A DNA stretch of 64,000 nucleotides from an uncultured Bacteroidales bacterium. GTDB lineage: Bacteria; Bacteroidota; Bacteroidia; Bacteroidales; CAIWKO01. Location: the NCBI GenBank assembly GCA_903913285.1, contig CAIWKO010000066.1, forward strand, positions 1 to 64,000, in the 5' to 3' direction. Each line of letters opens with the position of its first letter. Position 1 is the first letter of the stretch. The notes below the pieces were generated by a model. That model was not told the origin of the DNA and did not search any database. It saw only the letters and a program-made list of their open reading frames with translations. Positions 8,334 through 17,831 of the stretch are shown piece after piece. The translations under genes and the position numbers were made by a program.

Positions 8334-10160
8334 ATGCCTGCCAATAAAAGTTTTACATCAAGGCGTTATGTAATCAACACCATATTTGTGGTTATTGCTT
8401 TGGTTTTCATCATCCGGATCTTTTTTTTGCAGATCATTGAGGTTTCAAATAAATCGTCTGCTGATAATAATGTTTTCAGATACATCACTGAATTCCCGGC
8501 ACGCGGACTGGTATACGACCGTAATGGCAAACCCCTCCTCTTTAATGAGGTTACTTATGACCTAATGGTTATTCCGCATCAAATGGGAAAGAATTTTGAT
8601 ACCTTGGGCTTTTGCAAACTGATCGATACAGATATTGTTACATTCAGAAAAAAAATTAAAACTGCAACCACATATTCCAACTTTCTACCTACCATTTATG
8701 ATGAAAAAATTCCAAAGGAGCAATATGGTATGCTTCAGGAACGACTTTCAGAATATCCCGGATTTTATATACAGGCACGCACCATCCGTAACTATCCTCA
8801 ACCCTATTGTGCACAAATATTAGGTTATATAGGTGAAATTACACCCGATATGCTTGAAGATGACGAATATTATAAACCCGGCGATTATATCGGAATTAGC
8901 GGTTTAGAAAAATCATATGAGAAAGAATTGCGCGGTAAAAAAGGAGCCCGTATCATCATGGTGGATGTCCACAACCGTGATATGGGTAGCTATATGAAAG
9001 GCAAATTTGACGTGGAAGCCAAAGCAGGACAAGATCTTTATACCTATCTGGATATAGAATTACAGGAATATGCCGAAAAACTTTTAGCCAACAAGCGAGG
9101 TAGTGTTGTTGCCATCGACCCAAATACCGGAGGTATATTAGCTATTGCTTCCAGCCCTGCCTATGACCCAAATTTACTGGTTGGACGTGACAGAACAAAA
9201 AATTATTTTGAACTTTTATCCGATAAGAACTTACCGTTATTCAACAGAGCCTTGTCAGGAAGATATCCGCCAGGTTCTACTTTTAAACCTATTGTGGGCT
9301 TAATCGGTTTGCAGGAAGGTGTTTTGAATACTACTATTACTTATCCCTGCTACGGCGGTTTCCCTCTTGGCAATGGCAAGATGATCAAATGCCATTCGCA
9401 TCCTTCTCCCCTGGCGCTTTTGGGAGCGATACAAACATCGTGCAACGCCTATTTTTGCAAAGTTTTGAAAACCACTATCGAGAATAATCATTATCCGAAC
9501 ACGGAAGCTGGTTTTGATGCCTGGCGCGATTATGTATTGAGTTTCGGTTTGGGCAACCCTCTCGGTGTGGATTTGCCAAGCGAATCGGGCGGCAATATCC
9601 CTACCAGCAATTACTATAATAAATCTTTCGGAAAGGGTCATTGGAGAGCCTTATCGGTGATATCCATTGCTATCGGGCAGGGCGAAATACAATTAACACC
9701 TCTTCAACTGGCAAATGTGGCGGCTATCATAGCAAACAGGGGTTATTTCTTTACCCCCCATATTGTTAAAGCTATTGGCTCGTTGGATAACCTCAACAAA
9801 AAGTACCTGATAAAGAAATACACCAAAGTAAACCCGGAGTTTTTTAATTATATCATTCAGGGGATGTATGGTGTTGTGGAGGGCGGCACGGCTCATAACA
9901 TCAAAATGAACAATATTCAGGTCTGCGGGAAGACAGGGACAGTTCAAAATGCCGGTAAAAACCATTCTGTTTTTATTGCTTTTGCACCCAAAGACAACCC
10001 ACAAATTGCAATTGCCGCTGTCGTCGAAAACTCAGGATTCGGTGCTACATGGGCGGCTCCAATAGCCAGTTTGATGATCGAAAAATATCTGACTCACAAA
10101 GTGGAACGCTTAGATATGGAAAAAGACATCATGGATTCGAAACTAATCAACAACTACTGA
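8334..10160 (+). CDS. mrdA: penicillin-binding protein 2 (elongasome transpeptidase)
   Basis: Class B PBP of 608 aa that crosslinks peptidoglycan during cell elongation, with RodA as its glycosyltransferase partner. One N-terminal membrane helix (about residues 15-34) is followed by a pedestal domain and a transpeptidase domain. Catalytic motifs are complete: SxxK at S315-K318 (STFK), SxN at S369-C-N371 and KTGT at 533-536. Its stop overlaps the rodA start by one base (TGATG), which indicates translational coupling. mreC/mreD, often upstream of this gene in the phylum, are absent here; a divergent tetR takes that place. Confidence 0.96.
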   Translation: MPANKSFTSRRYVINTIFVVIALVFIIRIFFLQIIEVSNKSSADNNVFRYITEFPARGLVYDRNGKPLLFNEVTYDLMVIPHQMGKNFDTLGFCKLIDTDIVTFRKKIKTATTYSNFLPTIYDEKIPKEQYGMLQERLSEYPGFYIQARTIRNYPQPYCAQILGYIGEITPDMLEDDEYYKPGDYIGISGLEKSYEKELRGKKGARIIMVDVHNRDMGSYMKGKFDVEAKAGQDLYTYLDIELQEYAEKLLANKRGSVVAIDPNTGGILAIASSPAYDPNLLVGRDRTKNYFELLSDKNLPLFNRALSGRYPPGSTFKPIVGLIGLQEGVLNTTITYPCYGGFPLGNGKMIKCHSHPSPLALLGAIQTSCNAYFCKVLKTTIENNHYPNTEAGFDAWRDYVLSFGLGNPLGVDLPSESGGNIPTSNYYNKSFGKGHWRALSVISIAIGQGEIQLTPLQLANVAAIIANRGYFFTPHIVKAIGSLDNLNKKYLIKKYTKVNPEFFNYIIQGMYGVVEGGTAHNIKMNNIQVCGKTGTVQNAGKNHSVFIAFAPKDNPQIAIAAVVENSGFGATWAAPIASLMIEKYLTHKVERLDMEKDIMDSKLINNY

Positions 10161-11422
10161 TGCGCCAACCTAAAAACATATTTTCAAATCTCGACTGGCC
10201 TTTGGTCGGGATGTATGTGTTTTTTATTCTCGTAGGCTGGATCAACATCTATGCAGCAGCATATAACGAAGAACATAAAAACGTTTTCGATTTTTCGCAG
10301 GAATACGGCAAACAATTCATGTGGATCGCCATTTCTATTGTTCTGATTTTGCTGGTGCTGATACTCGATGCTAAATTCTTCTCCACCTTTGCCTACTATA
10401 TTTATATAATTGCAATTGCAGTACTGATTGTCACCTTGTTCATCGGGTCTGACGTCAATGGTTCCAGATCGTGGATCTATTTTTCAGACTCGGTTCGGTT
10501 TCAACCCCTCGAACTCGCGAAGTTTGCAACGAATCTGGTTCTGGCAAAATTTCTTGGAGATATCGGTGTGCGAATGCAGGACATCAGCACCCGTCTGAAA
10601 GCCTTTGTTTTTATTGCCATTCCGGCTGTTCTCATATTGTTTCAGAACGAAACCGGCTCGATGCTGGTATTTGCTTCCTTCATATTTGTTATGTACCGCG
10701 AAGGCTTATCTGGCAATATACTCATACTCGGTTTTGCATTGATCGTACTTTTCATTTTCACATTGTTGATCGATAAACTGATCGTAGTTGGTTTCATTAC
10801 CCTTGCAGCCATTGTATTTTTCTTTCTGATCAACCGTAGCCGCAAAAATATCCTTTTGTACTTGTTTATCTATTTTCTCACCATCGGTTTCGTGTTTAGC
10901 GTAAATGGCATTTACGAGAATGTTCTGCAGACGCATCAGAAAAAACGCATCGATGTGTTTCTCGGCAAGGTTACCGATATTAAAGATAAAGGTTACAACG
11001 TAAATCAGTCCAAGATAGCCATTGGTTCGGGAGGGCTTTTCGGGAAAGGATTTCTAAACGGCACCCAAACCAAATATAAATTCGTACCCGAACAATATTC
11101 CGATTTCATTTTCTGTACTATAGGCGAAGAATGGGGGTTCGTAGGCAGCGGCATCGTGGTGGTCATGTATGTCTTGCTCCTCTTGAGGATATTATTTGTG
11201 GCCGAGCGGCAACGATCTTCGTTCAGCCGCATTTATGGCTATGGACTTGCCTCAATCATTTTCTTTCACGTTATGATCAATATTGGGATGACTATCGGGC
11301 TGGCACCTGTTGTGGGCATTCCATTGCCGTTCGTGAGCTATGGAGGCTCGTCCATGCTGTCGTTCACGGTGTTATTGTTCGTGTTCATCAAGCAGGATGC
11401 TAACCGTATGCAGGTACTCTAA
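10160..11422 (+). CDS. rodA: rod-shape-determining protein RodA (SEDS glycosyltransferase)
   Basis: Polytopic SEDS protein of 420 aa with about ten membrane helices and the family signatures around NETGSMLVF and the C-terminal PFVSYGGSSMLSF. It polymerises lipid II for lateral wall growth with PBP2. The ATG at 10160 shares its A with the mrdA TGA; the frame is open further upstream inside mrdA, but those codons do not look like RodA. Confidence 0.96.
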   Translation: MRQPKNIFSNLDWPLVGMYVFFILVGWINIYAAAYNEEHKNVFDFSQEYGKQFMWIAISIVLILLVLILDAKFFSTFAYYIYIIAIAVLIVTLFIGSDVNGSRSWIYFSDSVRFQPLELAKFATNLVLAKFLGDIGVRMQDISTRLKAFVFIAIPAVLILFQNETGSMLVFASFIFVMYREGLSGNILILGFALIVLFIFTLLIDKLIVVGFITLAAIVFFFLINRSRKNILLYLFIYFLTIGFVFSVNGIYENVLQTHQKKRIDVFLGKVTDIKDKGYNVNQSKIAIGSGGLFGKGFLNGTQTKYKFVPEQYSDFIFCTIGEEWGFVGSGIVVVMYVLLLLRILFVAERQRSSFSRIYGYGLASIIFFHVMINIGMTIGLAPVVGIPLPFVSYGGSSMLSFTVLLFVFIKQDANRMQVL

Positions 11423-11431
11423 ACCAATCTT

Positions 11432-14104
11432 ATGAAACAGAAACGGTTCTTTTTCGCCATCATTTTTTGTTTTCTACTCTGTTCGACAAAACTATATTCC
11501 CAGATCTATAAAGATGCGAAAGCCCCTGTAGAATCTCGTGTTCAGGACTTGCTGCAACGTATGACACCCGAAGAAAAGTTCTGGCAATTGTATATGATTC
11601 CCGGTGACCTTTCGGAAGGAAAAGAAAAATACATGAACGGCATCTTTGGTCTGCAGGTGCAGCCCCCCAAAATGGAAGCCGATAAAAACGGACAGATCAT
11701 CGATTACAACAAGTCGGGAATTGCTTCGGAAACTGCCAAAAAGATCAACGAAATCCAAAAATACTTTGTGGAACAAACCCGTCTGGGCATCCCCATCATT
11801 GCCTTTGACGAAACCCTCCATGGATTGACCCGCGAAGGAGCAACGGTTTTTCCGCAGTCAATCGCGCTGGCTGCAACATGGGATACTTCCCTGATGCACA
11901 AAGTAGCTACTGCCATTGCTTTGGAAACAAAATCGCGGGGCATCCGACAAGTGTTATCGCCCGTGGTGAATCTGGCAAGCGACGTACGCTGGGGACGCAC
12001 CGAAGAAACTTATGGCGAGGACCCTTTTCTGGCTTCCGAAATGGGCGTGGCCTTTGTATCGTCTTTCGAAAAGTTGGGCGTTATCGCCACTCCCAAACAT
12101 TTCGTTGCCAATTCGGGCGATGGCGGCCGCGACAGCTATCCCGTTTATATCAGCGAACGCGGACTCGACGAAAGCTATCTGGTTCCGTTCAAAGCCTGCA
12201 TCACGCGCGGAGGTTCCCGCTCTATTATGACCTCCTACAATTCGCTCGACGGCACGCCCTGCACGGCCAACAACTGGCTGATCAATACCAAGCTGAAAAA
12301 AGAATGGGGCTTCAGGGGTTTCGTAATTTCCGATGCCTGCGCAGTGGGTGGCGCCAATGTGCTGCACAATACAGCGCATAATTATACCGATGCCACAGCC
12401 AATGCCATGAATGGCGGTCTGGATGTCATCTTCCAGACTTCCTACAAACATTATGTGCTTTTCAACAAAGCTTTTAACGATGGACTTATCCCTCAAAAGA
12501 CAATTGATAGTGCCGTGGCACGGGTGCTTAGTGCCAAGTTCGAACTCGGCCTGTTCGAACATCCTTATGTTGATCCCAATGAAGCCGCTAAATACAATGC
12601 CACCACAGAAAACCGAAAACTTGCTAAAGAAGCCGCTTTGAAATCCATAGTGCTGCTGAAGAACGAAAACAATGTGCTGCCATTCAATAAATCCATCAAA
12701 ACCATTGCCGTGGTGGGCGCCGATGCAAAGGAAGCCCGCACCGGAGGCTACAGCGGACCGGGCACTCACAACGTGAGCATTTTGGAAGGCATCACCGCCA
12801 GGGCAGGCAATACCATTTCCGTTGGTTATGCCAAAGGATGCAATCGTACCGATATCGACTATGTGCCCGTCAGTTCCAACTATTTGTCGTGCAACGTCGC
12901 CGGACAGACCATCAAGGGCCTCAACGCCGAATATTTCAACAACATCACTCTGAGCGGAACGCCTGCGCTAAAACGTACCGACCCCGACATCAATTTCCGC
13001 TGGACCTTATACGGACCCGACTCAACCATCAATTTCGACTTTTTTTCGGTACGCTGGTCGGGCAAACTCATCGCTCCCGAAAGCGGAACCTACAAGATAG
13101 GCATAGAAGGCAACGACGGTTACAGGCTCTATATCAACAATGTATTGGTTATCGACAACTGGAAAAAACAGTCCTACAGCGTGCAGGTGTGTGATTATGC
13201 TTTCACTAAAAATCAGGCCTACGACCTGCGCGTTGAGTTCTACGAATCAACCGGAAGCGCATGGTTCAAACTGCTGTGGAACTATGGTGTGCCTAATACC
13301 TGGAAGCAAGACATTGCCGACGCCGTGGCGCTGGCACGAAAAAGCGATGTGGTGGTGGTTTGTGCGGGTATAGAAGAAGGCGAAGGCAACGACCGCGCCT
13401 TTTTGAGCCTGCCCGGCCATCAGCAGGAAATGATACAGCAACTGGCAGCCACAGGAAAACCTGTGGTAGTATTGCTTTCGGGCGGAAGCGCCGTAACCAT
13501 GAGTTCGTGGTTGGATAAGGTGCAGGCTGTGGCCGATGTATGGTATCCGGGCGAAGAAGGAGGCAACGCCGTGGCTGCGGTGCTGTTTGGCGATTACAAC
13601 CCCGCGGGCCGACTGCCCATCACCTTCCCAATGGCCGAAGGGCAACTGCCTCTCACATACAACCATGCTCCCACGGGCCGCAACGACGATTATGCCGACC
13701 TCAGCGGTAAACCCCTTTTCCCTTTTGGCTTTGGGCTGAGTTACACTACTTTCGATTACACCGACATGGAAATTGCCCGGCAAAACATCGACCCTACTGA
13801 CAGCACTATAGTTACATGCAGCGTGAAAAACACGGGCACAGCCGATGGCGACGAAGTGGTGCAACTCTACATCACCGATGTGGTGGCTTCGGTGGCGCGC
13901 CCCGTGATGGCACTGAAAGCTTTTAAACGCATACACCTCAAGGCCGGCGAAGAACAAAAAGTACAGTTCAGCATCACTCCCGATATGCTTTCGCTGCTCG
14001 ACAAAGATCTGAACCCCGTGGTTGAACCCGGCGATTTCCGCCTGATGATAGGCGCTTCGTCGGAAGATATCAGGCTGAGGGGGATACTGAAGGTGGGGAA
14101 ATAA
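11432..14104 (+). CDS. secreted GH3 glycoside hydrolase with inserted PA14 domain
   Basis: Beta-glucosidase/beta-xylosidase type enzyme of 890 aa. It has a signal peptide (about residues 1-23), a GH3 N-terminal barrel (about 35-380) with the nucleophile motif VISDACAV (Asp301), a GH3 C-terminal domain split by a PA14 carbohydrate-binding domain (about 493-619), and a C-terminal fibronectin III-like domain (about 800-885). This order is known for beta-glucosidases of the BglX/BoGH3 type. The exact sugar is not predictable. It starts 9 bp after rodA, close enough for readthrough, but the functional link is unclear. Confidence 0.93.
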   Translation: MKQKRFFFAIIFCFLLCSTKLYSQIYKDAKAPVESRVQDLLQRMTPEEKFWQLYMIPGDLSEGKEKYMNGIFGLQVQPPKMEADKNGQIIDYNKSGIASETAKKINEIQKYFVEQTRLGIPIIAFDETLHGLTREGATVFPQSIALAATWDTSLMHKVATAIALETKSRGIRQVLSPVVNLASDVRWGRTEETYGEDPFLASEMGVAFVSSFEKLGVIATPKHFVANSGDGGRDSYPVYISERGLDESYLVPFKACITRGGSRSIMTSYNSLDGTPCTANNWLINTKLKKEWGFRGFVISDACAVGGANVLHNTAHNYTDATANAMNGGLDVIFQTSYKHYVLFNKAFNDGLIPQKTIDSAVARVLSAKFELGLFEHPYVDPNEAAKYNATTENRKLAKEAALKSIVLLKNENNVLPFNKSIKTIAVVGADAKEARTGGYSGPGTHNVSILEGITARAGNTISVGYAKGCNRTDIDYVPVSSNYLSCNVAGQTIKGLNAEYFNNITLSGTPALKRTDPDINFRWTLYGPDSTINFDFFSVRWSGKLIAPESGTYKIGIEGNDGYRLYINNVLVIDNWKKQSYSVQVCDYAFTKNQAYDLRVEFYESTGSAWFKLLWNYGVPNTWKQDIADAVALARKSDVVVVCAGIEEGEGNDRAFLSLPGHQQEMIQQLAATGKPVVVLLSGGSAVTMSSWLDKVQAVADVWYPGEEGGNAVAAVLFGDYNPAGRLPITFPMAEGQLPLTYNHAPTGRNDDYADLSGKPLFPFGFGLSYTTFDYTDMEIARQNIDPTDSTIVTCSVKNTGTADGDEVVQLYITDVVASVARPVMALKAFKRIHLKAGEEQKVQFSITPDMLSLLDKDLNPVVEPGDFRLMIGASSEDIRLRGILKVGK

Positions 14105-14139
14105 GGTGAAAGACTGTGAGGTAGTGAAGGCTGAGGGAT

Positions 14140-15042
14140 CTATTCGTTTATTTTCCGCATTTGGATTTCGAAGCGGGCTATTTTGCGATACAAAATGGGT
14201 ATATTGGTTATGATGTGGGTATGGAAATAAGGACTCTCGCAAGTTGCGGTCCAGTTGCCCGATTCCATGCTCAAGGCACGAACCCAACCCCGGGCAGTGC
14301 TCTTTTTTTTGATGGTGACGACATCGTTTGTTAAAGTGACTTTAATGTTTTTAAGGTTGGTTTCGGTTTCGGCATCGGTGAAATGCAAGATGATGGACGT
14401 GTGGCGTATGCCGGTTGATACGCCCACTTTGATCAGTAGGTCCCATTCGGCAGCCAGATGAGGCAACCAGGAATGAATAAGTTTGCCGATCTGTTTTTTC
14501 ACGGCATCAATCGCGTTAAGCAAACCCGGAATGAGGTCGGTTCCGGTTGCTTTTCGCATTTTGATCCTGTATGTTGGAATAACCATGATATCTTTAAATT
14601 TGCTGATAGCCAGTTCCATTTCAGCAATATCATCGGGGGTAATAGTGTTGAGTTCACCAATGTTATTTACGATAAGATCTTTAAGCCCGGTGGCCCTGCC
14701 TAAAGCATCGAGGTTTTTGGCTTTAGCAATAAACGATATTGACTTGCTGAAAGCGGTGACCAGAGGAGTATTATTATTGAACTTGGCGTTTACCAATGCA
14801 CGCATAACATATTTATACACGGTGAGAGCCATGTCTTTCTTATAGAGTTTATTCTGAAAAGTTTTTGGTTTGACCTCCTCAATTTGATTGCTTTTAGCCT
14901 CTCCGATTTGCTGCATAAGATCGTCGAATTCAGTTTTTAAAGGAGCATATAAAGGCACAGTAATCAATTCGTCATTATTTCTGATCAAAAAGTTAAGGAC
15001 TCTGCCGTTGGCCTGATCTCTAGAATTTTGTTTTCTATTCAT
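14140..15042 (-). CDS. hypothetical protein, 300 aa
   Basis: I do not recognise this family. The protein is soluble, without signal peptide or membrane helix. An N-terminal basic segment is followed by a predicted helical half (about residues 20-190) and a beta-rich C-terminal half (about 200-295) with alternating hydrophobic residues, consistent with an Ig-like or jelly-roll fold. Coding potential is supported by its length and by a composition unlike the shadow frames. Its promoter side faces the 21-nt tandem repeat region at 15200-15409. Convergent with the GH3 gene. Confidence 0.6.
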   Translation of the reverse strand: MNRKQNSRDQANGRVLNFLIRNNDELITVPLYAPLKTEFDDLMQQIGEAKSNQIEEVKPKTFQNKLYKKDMALTVYKYVMRALVNAKFNNNTPLVTAFSKSISFIAKAKNLDALGRATGLKDLIVNNIGELNTITPDDIAEMELAISKFKDIMVIPTYRIKMRKATGTDLIPGLLNAIDAVKKQIGKLIHSWLPHLAAEWDLLIKVGVSTGIRHTSIILHFTDAETETNLKNIKVTLTNDVVTIKKKSTARGWVRALSMESGNWTATCESPYFHTHIITNIPILYRKIARFEIQMRKINE

Positions 15043-15691
15043 ACTATTTTGTCTGTGATGTTGAGAAAAACTACCATTACCGGAACAAAATTCAGTATCC
15101 GATGCACAAATTTAATCAATCTTATTACATTATTTTTGGTTTTCGTTACTTTTTTTTCGGTCACGATCACTATTTTATAATTCGTTTTTAGTATCCGATG
15201 GATCATTGTTCATTCCCGATGAGTCATTATTCATTCCCGAATGTCCATTGTTAAAATCCGTACGTCCATTATCAATTCCCGGGCATCCATTGTCATAATC
15301 CGTGCATCCATTATTAATATCCGACCATCCATTAACGTTACCCGATGAATCATTATTCATTTCCGACCATCCATTGTTGATACCCGAGCGATCATTGTTG
15401 AAATCCGAACCATCACAGTTCCTAATTTAGGCGGAAGTGTTCTAAATTTTACCTGAAGTGTTCTGAAAATGATCTTCAGTGTCATTATTTTCGATAACAC
15501 CGCAAGCAAAAGTATCGGGAGCGGCATTAATAGTTGCTTCAGGAAGGATATTTGAGGGGTGATTGAAACAAAATTAATGGTGAGTGGCATAATCATATCA
15601 GTTATTGCACCAAATTTTAAATTTAGATGATCTTTTTGCAATTACTTGATAATAATTACTAATTTTATTCTCAGTTACCAATCCCAAAACA
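15043..15691. other. intergenic region dominated by 21-nt periodic repeats
   Basis: No recognisable gene. It contains the ten-unit 21-nt tandem repeat (15200-15409) and, just after it (about 15430-15495), three further degenerate 21-nt units of a different sequence built on GAAGTGTTCT. Short open frames on the minus strand (15175-15360 and 15357-15641) exist because 21 is a multiple of three; they translate as low-complexity 7-residue repeats and are probably not genes. Confidence 0.55.
15200..15409. repeat. 21-nt degenerate tandem repeat, ten units
   Basis: Ten contiguous units of exactly 21 nt share the core TCATT or CCATT near the start and a CCG two or three bases from the end; intervening bases vary. 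There are no unique spacers, so it is not a CRISPR. On the minus strand it reads as a heptapeptide repeat such as GCTDYDN and GRTDFNN. A partial eleventh unit precedes it at 15181-15199. Confidence 0.85.
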
Positions 15692-16717
15692 ATGCCCCGC
15701 CTGAAGCTTCTGTTTATTATTTTATTTTGGATACTATCCAGATCAGATGGTTTTAGCCAATGTTTAACAATAAACCTTATAAAATATCCTAGCTTAGAAA
15801 ATTTTTCATGTTGTCCAAATATACTAGGAATGATTTCTTGTGCAGATTATTGGACAAACCCATTAGAGCCTGGTAGTACATCAGATTATTTCAACACTTG
15901 TATCATTGATTCAATGGTAGATTTGACTTTTGTTTTTTATTTACAATATGCTTATTTTGGTAATGGTTTAGCTGGTATTATTTGTTGCCAGAATAGTCCG
16001 ATTTTCACCCCCCCCTATAGAGAATATATTCAAGGAACTTTAAATGCTCCTTTAATAAAAAATAAATGTTATTATTCTGAATTTTGGGTTTTACCGTTTA
16101 ATCATTCTTCGATGTCTAATAATTATTCTGCAATTGATGCAATTGGAATGTATTTTTCTGATACAATACCAACTCTAAATCCCCCTCCTCAACCAATATA
16201 TGTAACACCTCAAATTAAAAATTCAACAGGAAATATTATTTCTGATACTATAAATTGGACAAAAATTTCAGGAACTTTTATAGCATCTGGAGGCGAAAAG
16301 TATATTACGGTTGGAACTTTCGTTCATGATAATGTAATTAATAAACTTTACTATAATACTAATTCTCCAAATGTTGCATATTACTTATTCGACAACTTTT
16401 CACTTTGCCCTTGTGATGATACTATACCGCAAAAAGTACCACCACCTGTGGTTTTTATACCCAATATCTTTTCGCCTAATGGCGATGGCTCAAACGATGT
16501 GTTTTGTGTGCGCGGGCCCGAAATAGATAGCTTACATTTGCAGATATACAACCGATGGGGCAATTTGGTTTTCGAAAGCAATGATATTAACGATGGTTGG
16601 GATGGAACTTTCAAAGGAGAGAAATGCGAAGAAGGGGTTTATGTTTATTGGGCAGAAATTACCTTTAAAAATGGGGTGAAGGAGATGAAAAAGGGGGATG
16701 TTTCTTTGGTGAGATAA
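15692..16717 (+). CDS. secreted protein with T9SS type B (gliding-motility) C-terminal domain
   Basis: Protein of 341 aa with a signal peptide (about residues 1-23, ending DGFSQ), a cysteine-containing central region of no family I recognise, and a C-terminal type B sorting domain from about residue 250 (FIPNIFSPNGDGSNDVFCV, then YNRWGNLVFES and YVYWAEITF). Export by the type IX system to the cell surface is expected. The first 750 bp are markedly AT-rich while the sorting-domain part is GC-richer, suggesting domain shuffling. Confidence 0.88.
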   Translation: MPRLKLLFIILFWILSRSDGFSQCLTINLIKYPSLENFSCCPNILGMISCADYWTNPLEPGSTSDYFNTCIIDSMVDLTFVFYLQYAYFGNGLAGIICCQNSPIFTPPYREYIQGTLNAPLIKNKCYYSEFWVLPFNHSSMSNNYSAIDAIGMYFSDTIPTLNPPPQPIYVTPQIKNSTGNIISDTINWTKISGTFIASGGEKYITVGTFVHDNVINKLYYNTNSPNVAYYLFDNFSLCPCDDTIPQKVPPPVVFIPNIFSPNGDGSNDVFCVRGPEIDSLHLQIYNRWGNLVFESNDINDGWDGTFKGEKCEEGVYVYWAEITFKNGVKEMKKGDVSLVR

Positions 16718-16729
16718 TAGTGTGAAGTT

Positions 16730-16799
16730 GGAAGACGGAAGACCGAAGACGGAAGACGGAAGACGGAAGACCGAAGACGGAAGACGGAAGACGGAAGTA
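16730..16799. repeat. perfect-period 7-nt tandem array (GGAAGAC)
   Basis: Ten tandem heptamers, seven of them exactly GGAAGAC, two CGAAGAC and a final GGAAGTA. The array fills the gap between the convergent T9SS protein and yicC genes. It is the least diverged of the 7-nt arrays in the window, so it may be the youngest. Confidence 0.95.
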
Positions 16800-16828
16800 A
16801 TGCCTAAACAGCTAACAACCTCTCCTCC

Positions 16829-17701
16829 CTAAAGCACATTCAGCAACTGTTCCTTCACCTTTTCGAGTTCGTCTTTCATTTCGATCACCATTTTTTGTAT
16901 GTTGGCGTCGTTGGCTTTCGAGCCGAGGGTGTTTATTTCGCGCCCTATTTCCTGCGTGATGAAAGCGAGTTTGCGGCCGTTGGCAGCATTTTCTTTCATA
17001 ATTTCGATAAAATAGGTGCAATGTTTTTGCAGCCGCACTTTTTCTTCGGTGAAATCAATTTTCTCGATATAATAGATCAGTTCCTGTTCCAGGCGGTTCA
17101 TATCAATCTTTTCCTGTTCGATAAAAGCCGAGATATTCGACAAAATGCGCTGACGAATTTGCAACAGGCGTTCTTTTTCAAAAGCTGCTATCTTCGGAAT
17201 GTTATTTTGGATGAGGTCGATGCGTTGCAGCATATCGTGGCGCAGCACCTCGCCTTCGTTGCGGCGGCACCCATCGGCGGCATCAACGGCTTTATCGATG
17301 CAGGCGGCAATTTGGCTCCATTCTTCCTCGTTGGGTTCTTCGCTCTGGGTTTTAACAATATCGGGCATACGCAGCAGCACCGATATTATATCGTCGTCCA
17401 GAGGCGTATTGAGTTCGAGGGCAAGCTGTTTCAGGTCGGCGTAATATTTTTTTGCCAGTTCTTTGTTCACCGAAAAGCCTGTGTTCATGCCAAGTACTTC
17501 GGCCGAAACAAAAACATCTATCTTGCCGCGTTCCAGTTTTTTCGCGATCAGCGAGCGGATGTCGGCCTCTTTTTCGCGATACGTTGACGGCAGTTTTAAA
17601 CTGATATCGAGTTGCTTGCTGTTCACCGATTTTATTTCGATGCTGATCTTTTTGTCGGGCAAACTGCAAACGGCTTTGCCATAACCTGTCATTGACTTCA
17701 T
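16829..17701 (-). CDS. YicC/YloC-family endoribonuclease
   Basis: Protein of 290 aa, full length for the family. It starts with the diagnostic MKSMTGYGKA and ends with the conserved C-terminal block around QEIGREINTLGSKANDA and MVIEMKDELEKVKEQLLNV (DUF1732). Homologues are hexameric RNases linked to small-RNA decay and stationary-phase survival. A TACTTTTG element at 17722-17729 (minus strand) fits the -7 consensus. Confidence 0.93.
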   Translation of the reverse strand: MKSMTGYGKAVCSLPDKKISIEIKSVNSKQLDISLKLPSTYREKEADIRSLIAKKLERGKIDVFVSAEVLGMNTGFSVNKELAKKYYADLKQLALELNTPLDDDIISVLLRMPDIVKTQSEEPNEEEWSQIAACIDKAVDAADGCRRNEGEVLRHDMLQRIDLIQNNIPKIAAFEKERLLQIRQRILSNISAFIEQEKIDMNRLEQELIYYIEKIDFTEEKVRLQKHCTYFIEIMKENAANGRKLAFITQEIGREINTLGSKANDANIQKMVIEMKDELEKVKEQLLNVL

Positions 17702-17831
17702 ACGGGATGATTTTGTTTATACAAAAGTAATATAAGTAGCGGGCATAGTGTCGCAAATTACAATTTTTGTCATAAATTTGAGTTTTTTATAACGATCTGC
17801 TATCATTTAAAAGCAAAACCGATCTGTCTGA

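Noticed and set aside
11954-12769. 271-aa minus-strand frame inside the GH3 gene
   Set aside because: Shadow of the GC-richer GH3 coding sequence; histidine- and arginine-rich nonsense content.
15200-15409. Possible CRISPR array
   Set aside because: Units are contiguous 21-mers with no unique spacers and no cas genes nearby.
15175-15641. Two short minus-strand frames as genes
   Set aside because: They are translations of the 21-nt repeat units and the preceding periodic sequence; both overlap each other in different frames.
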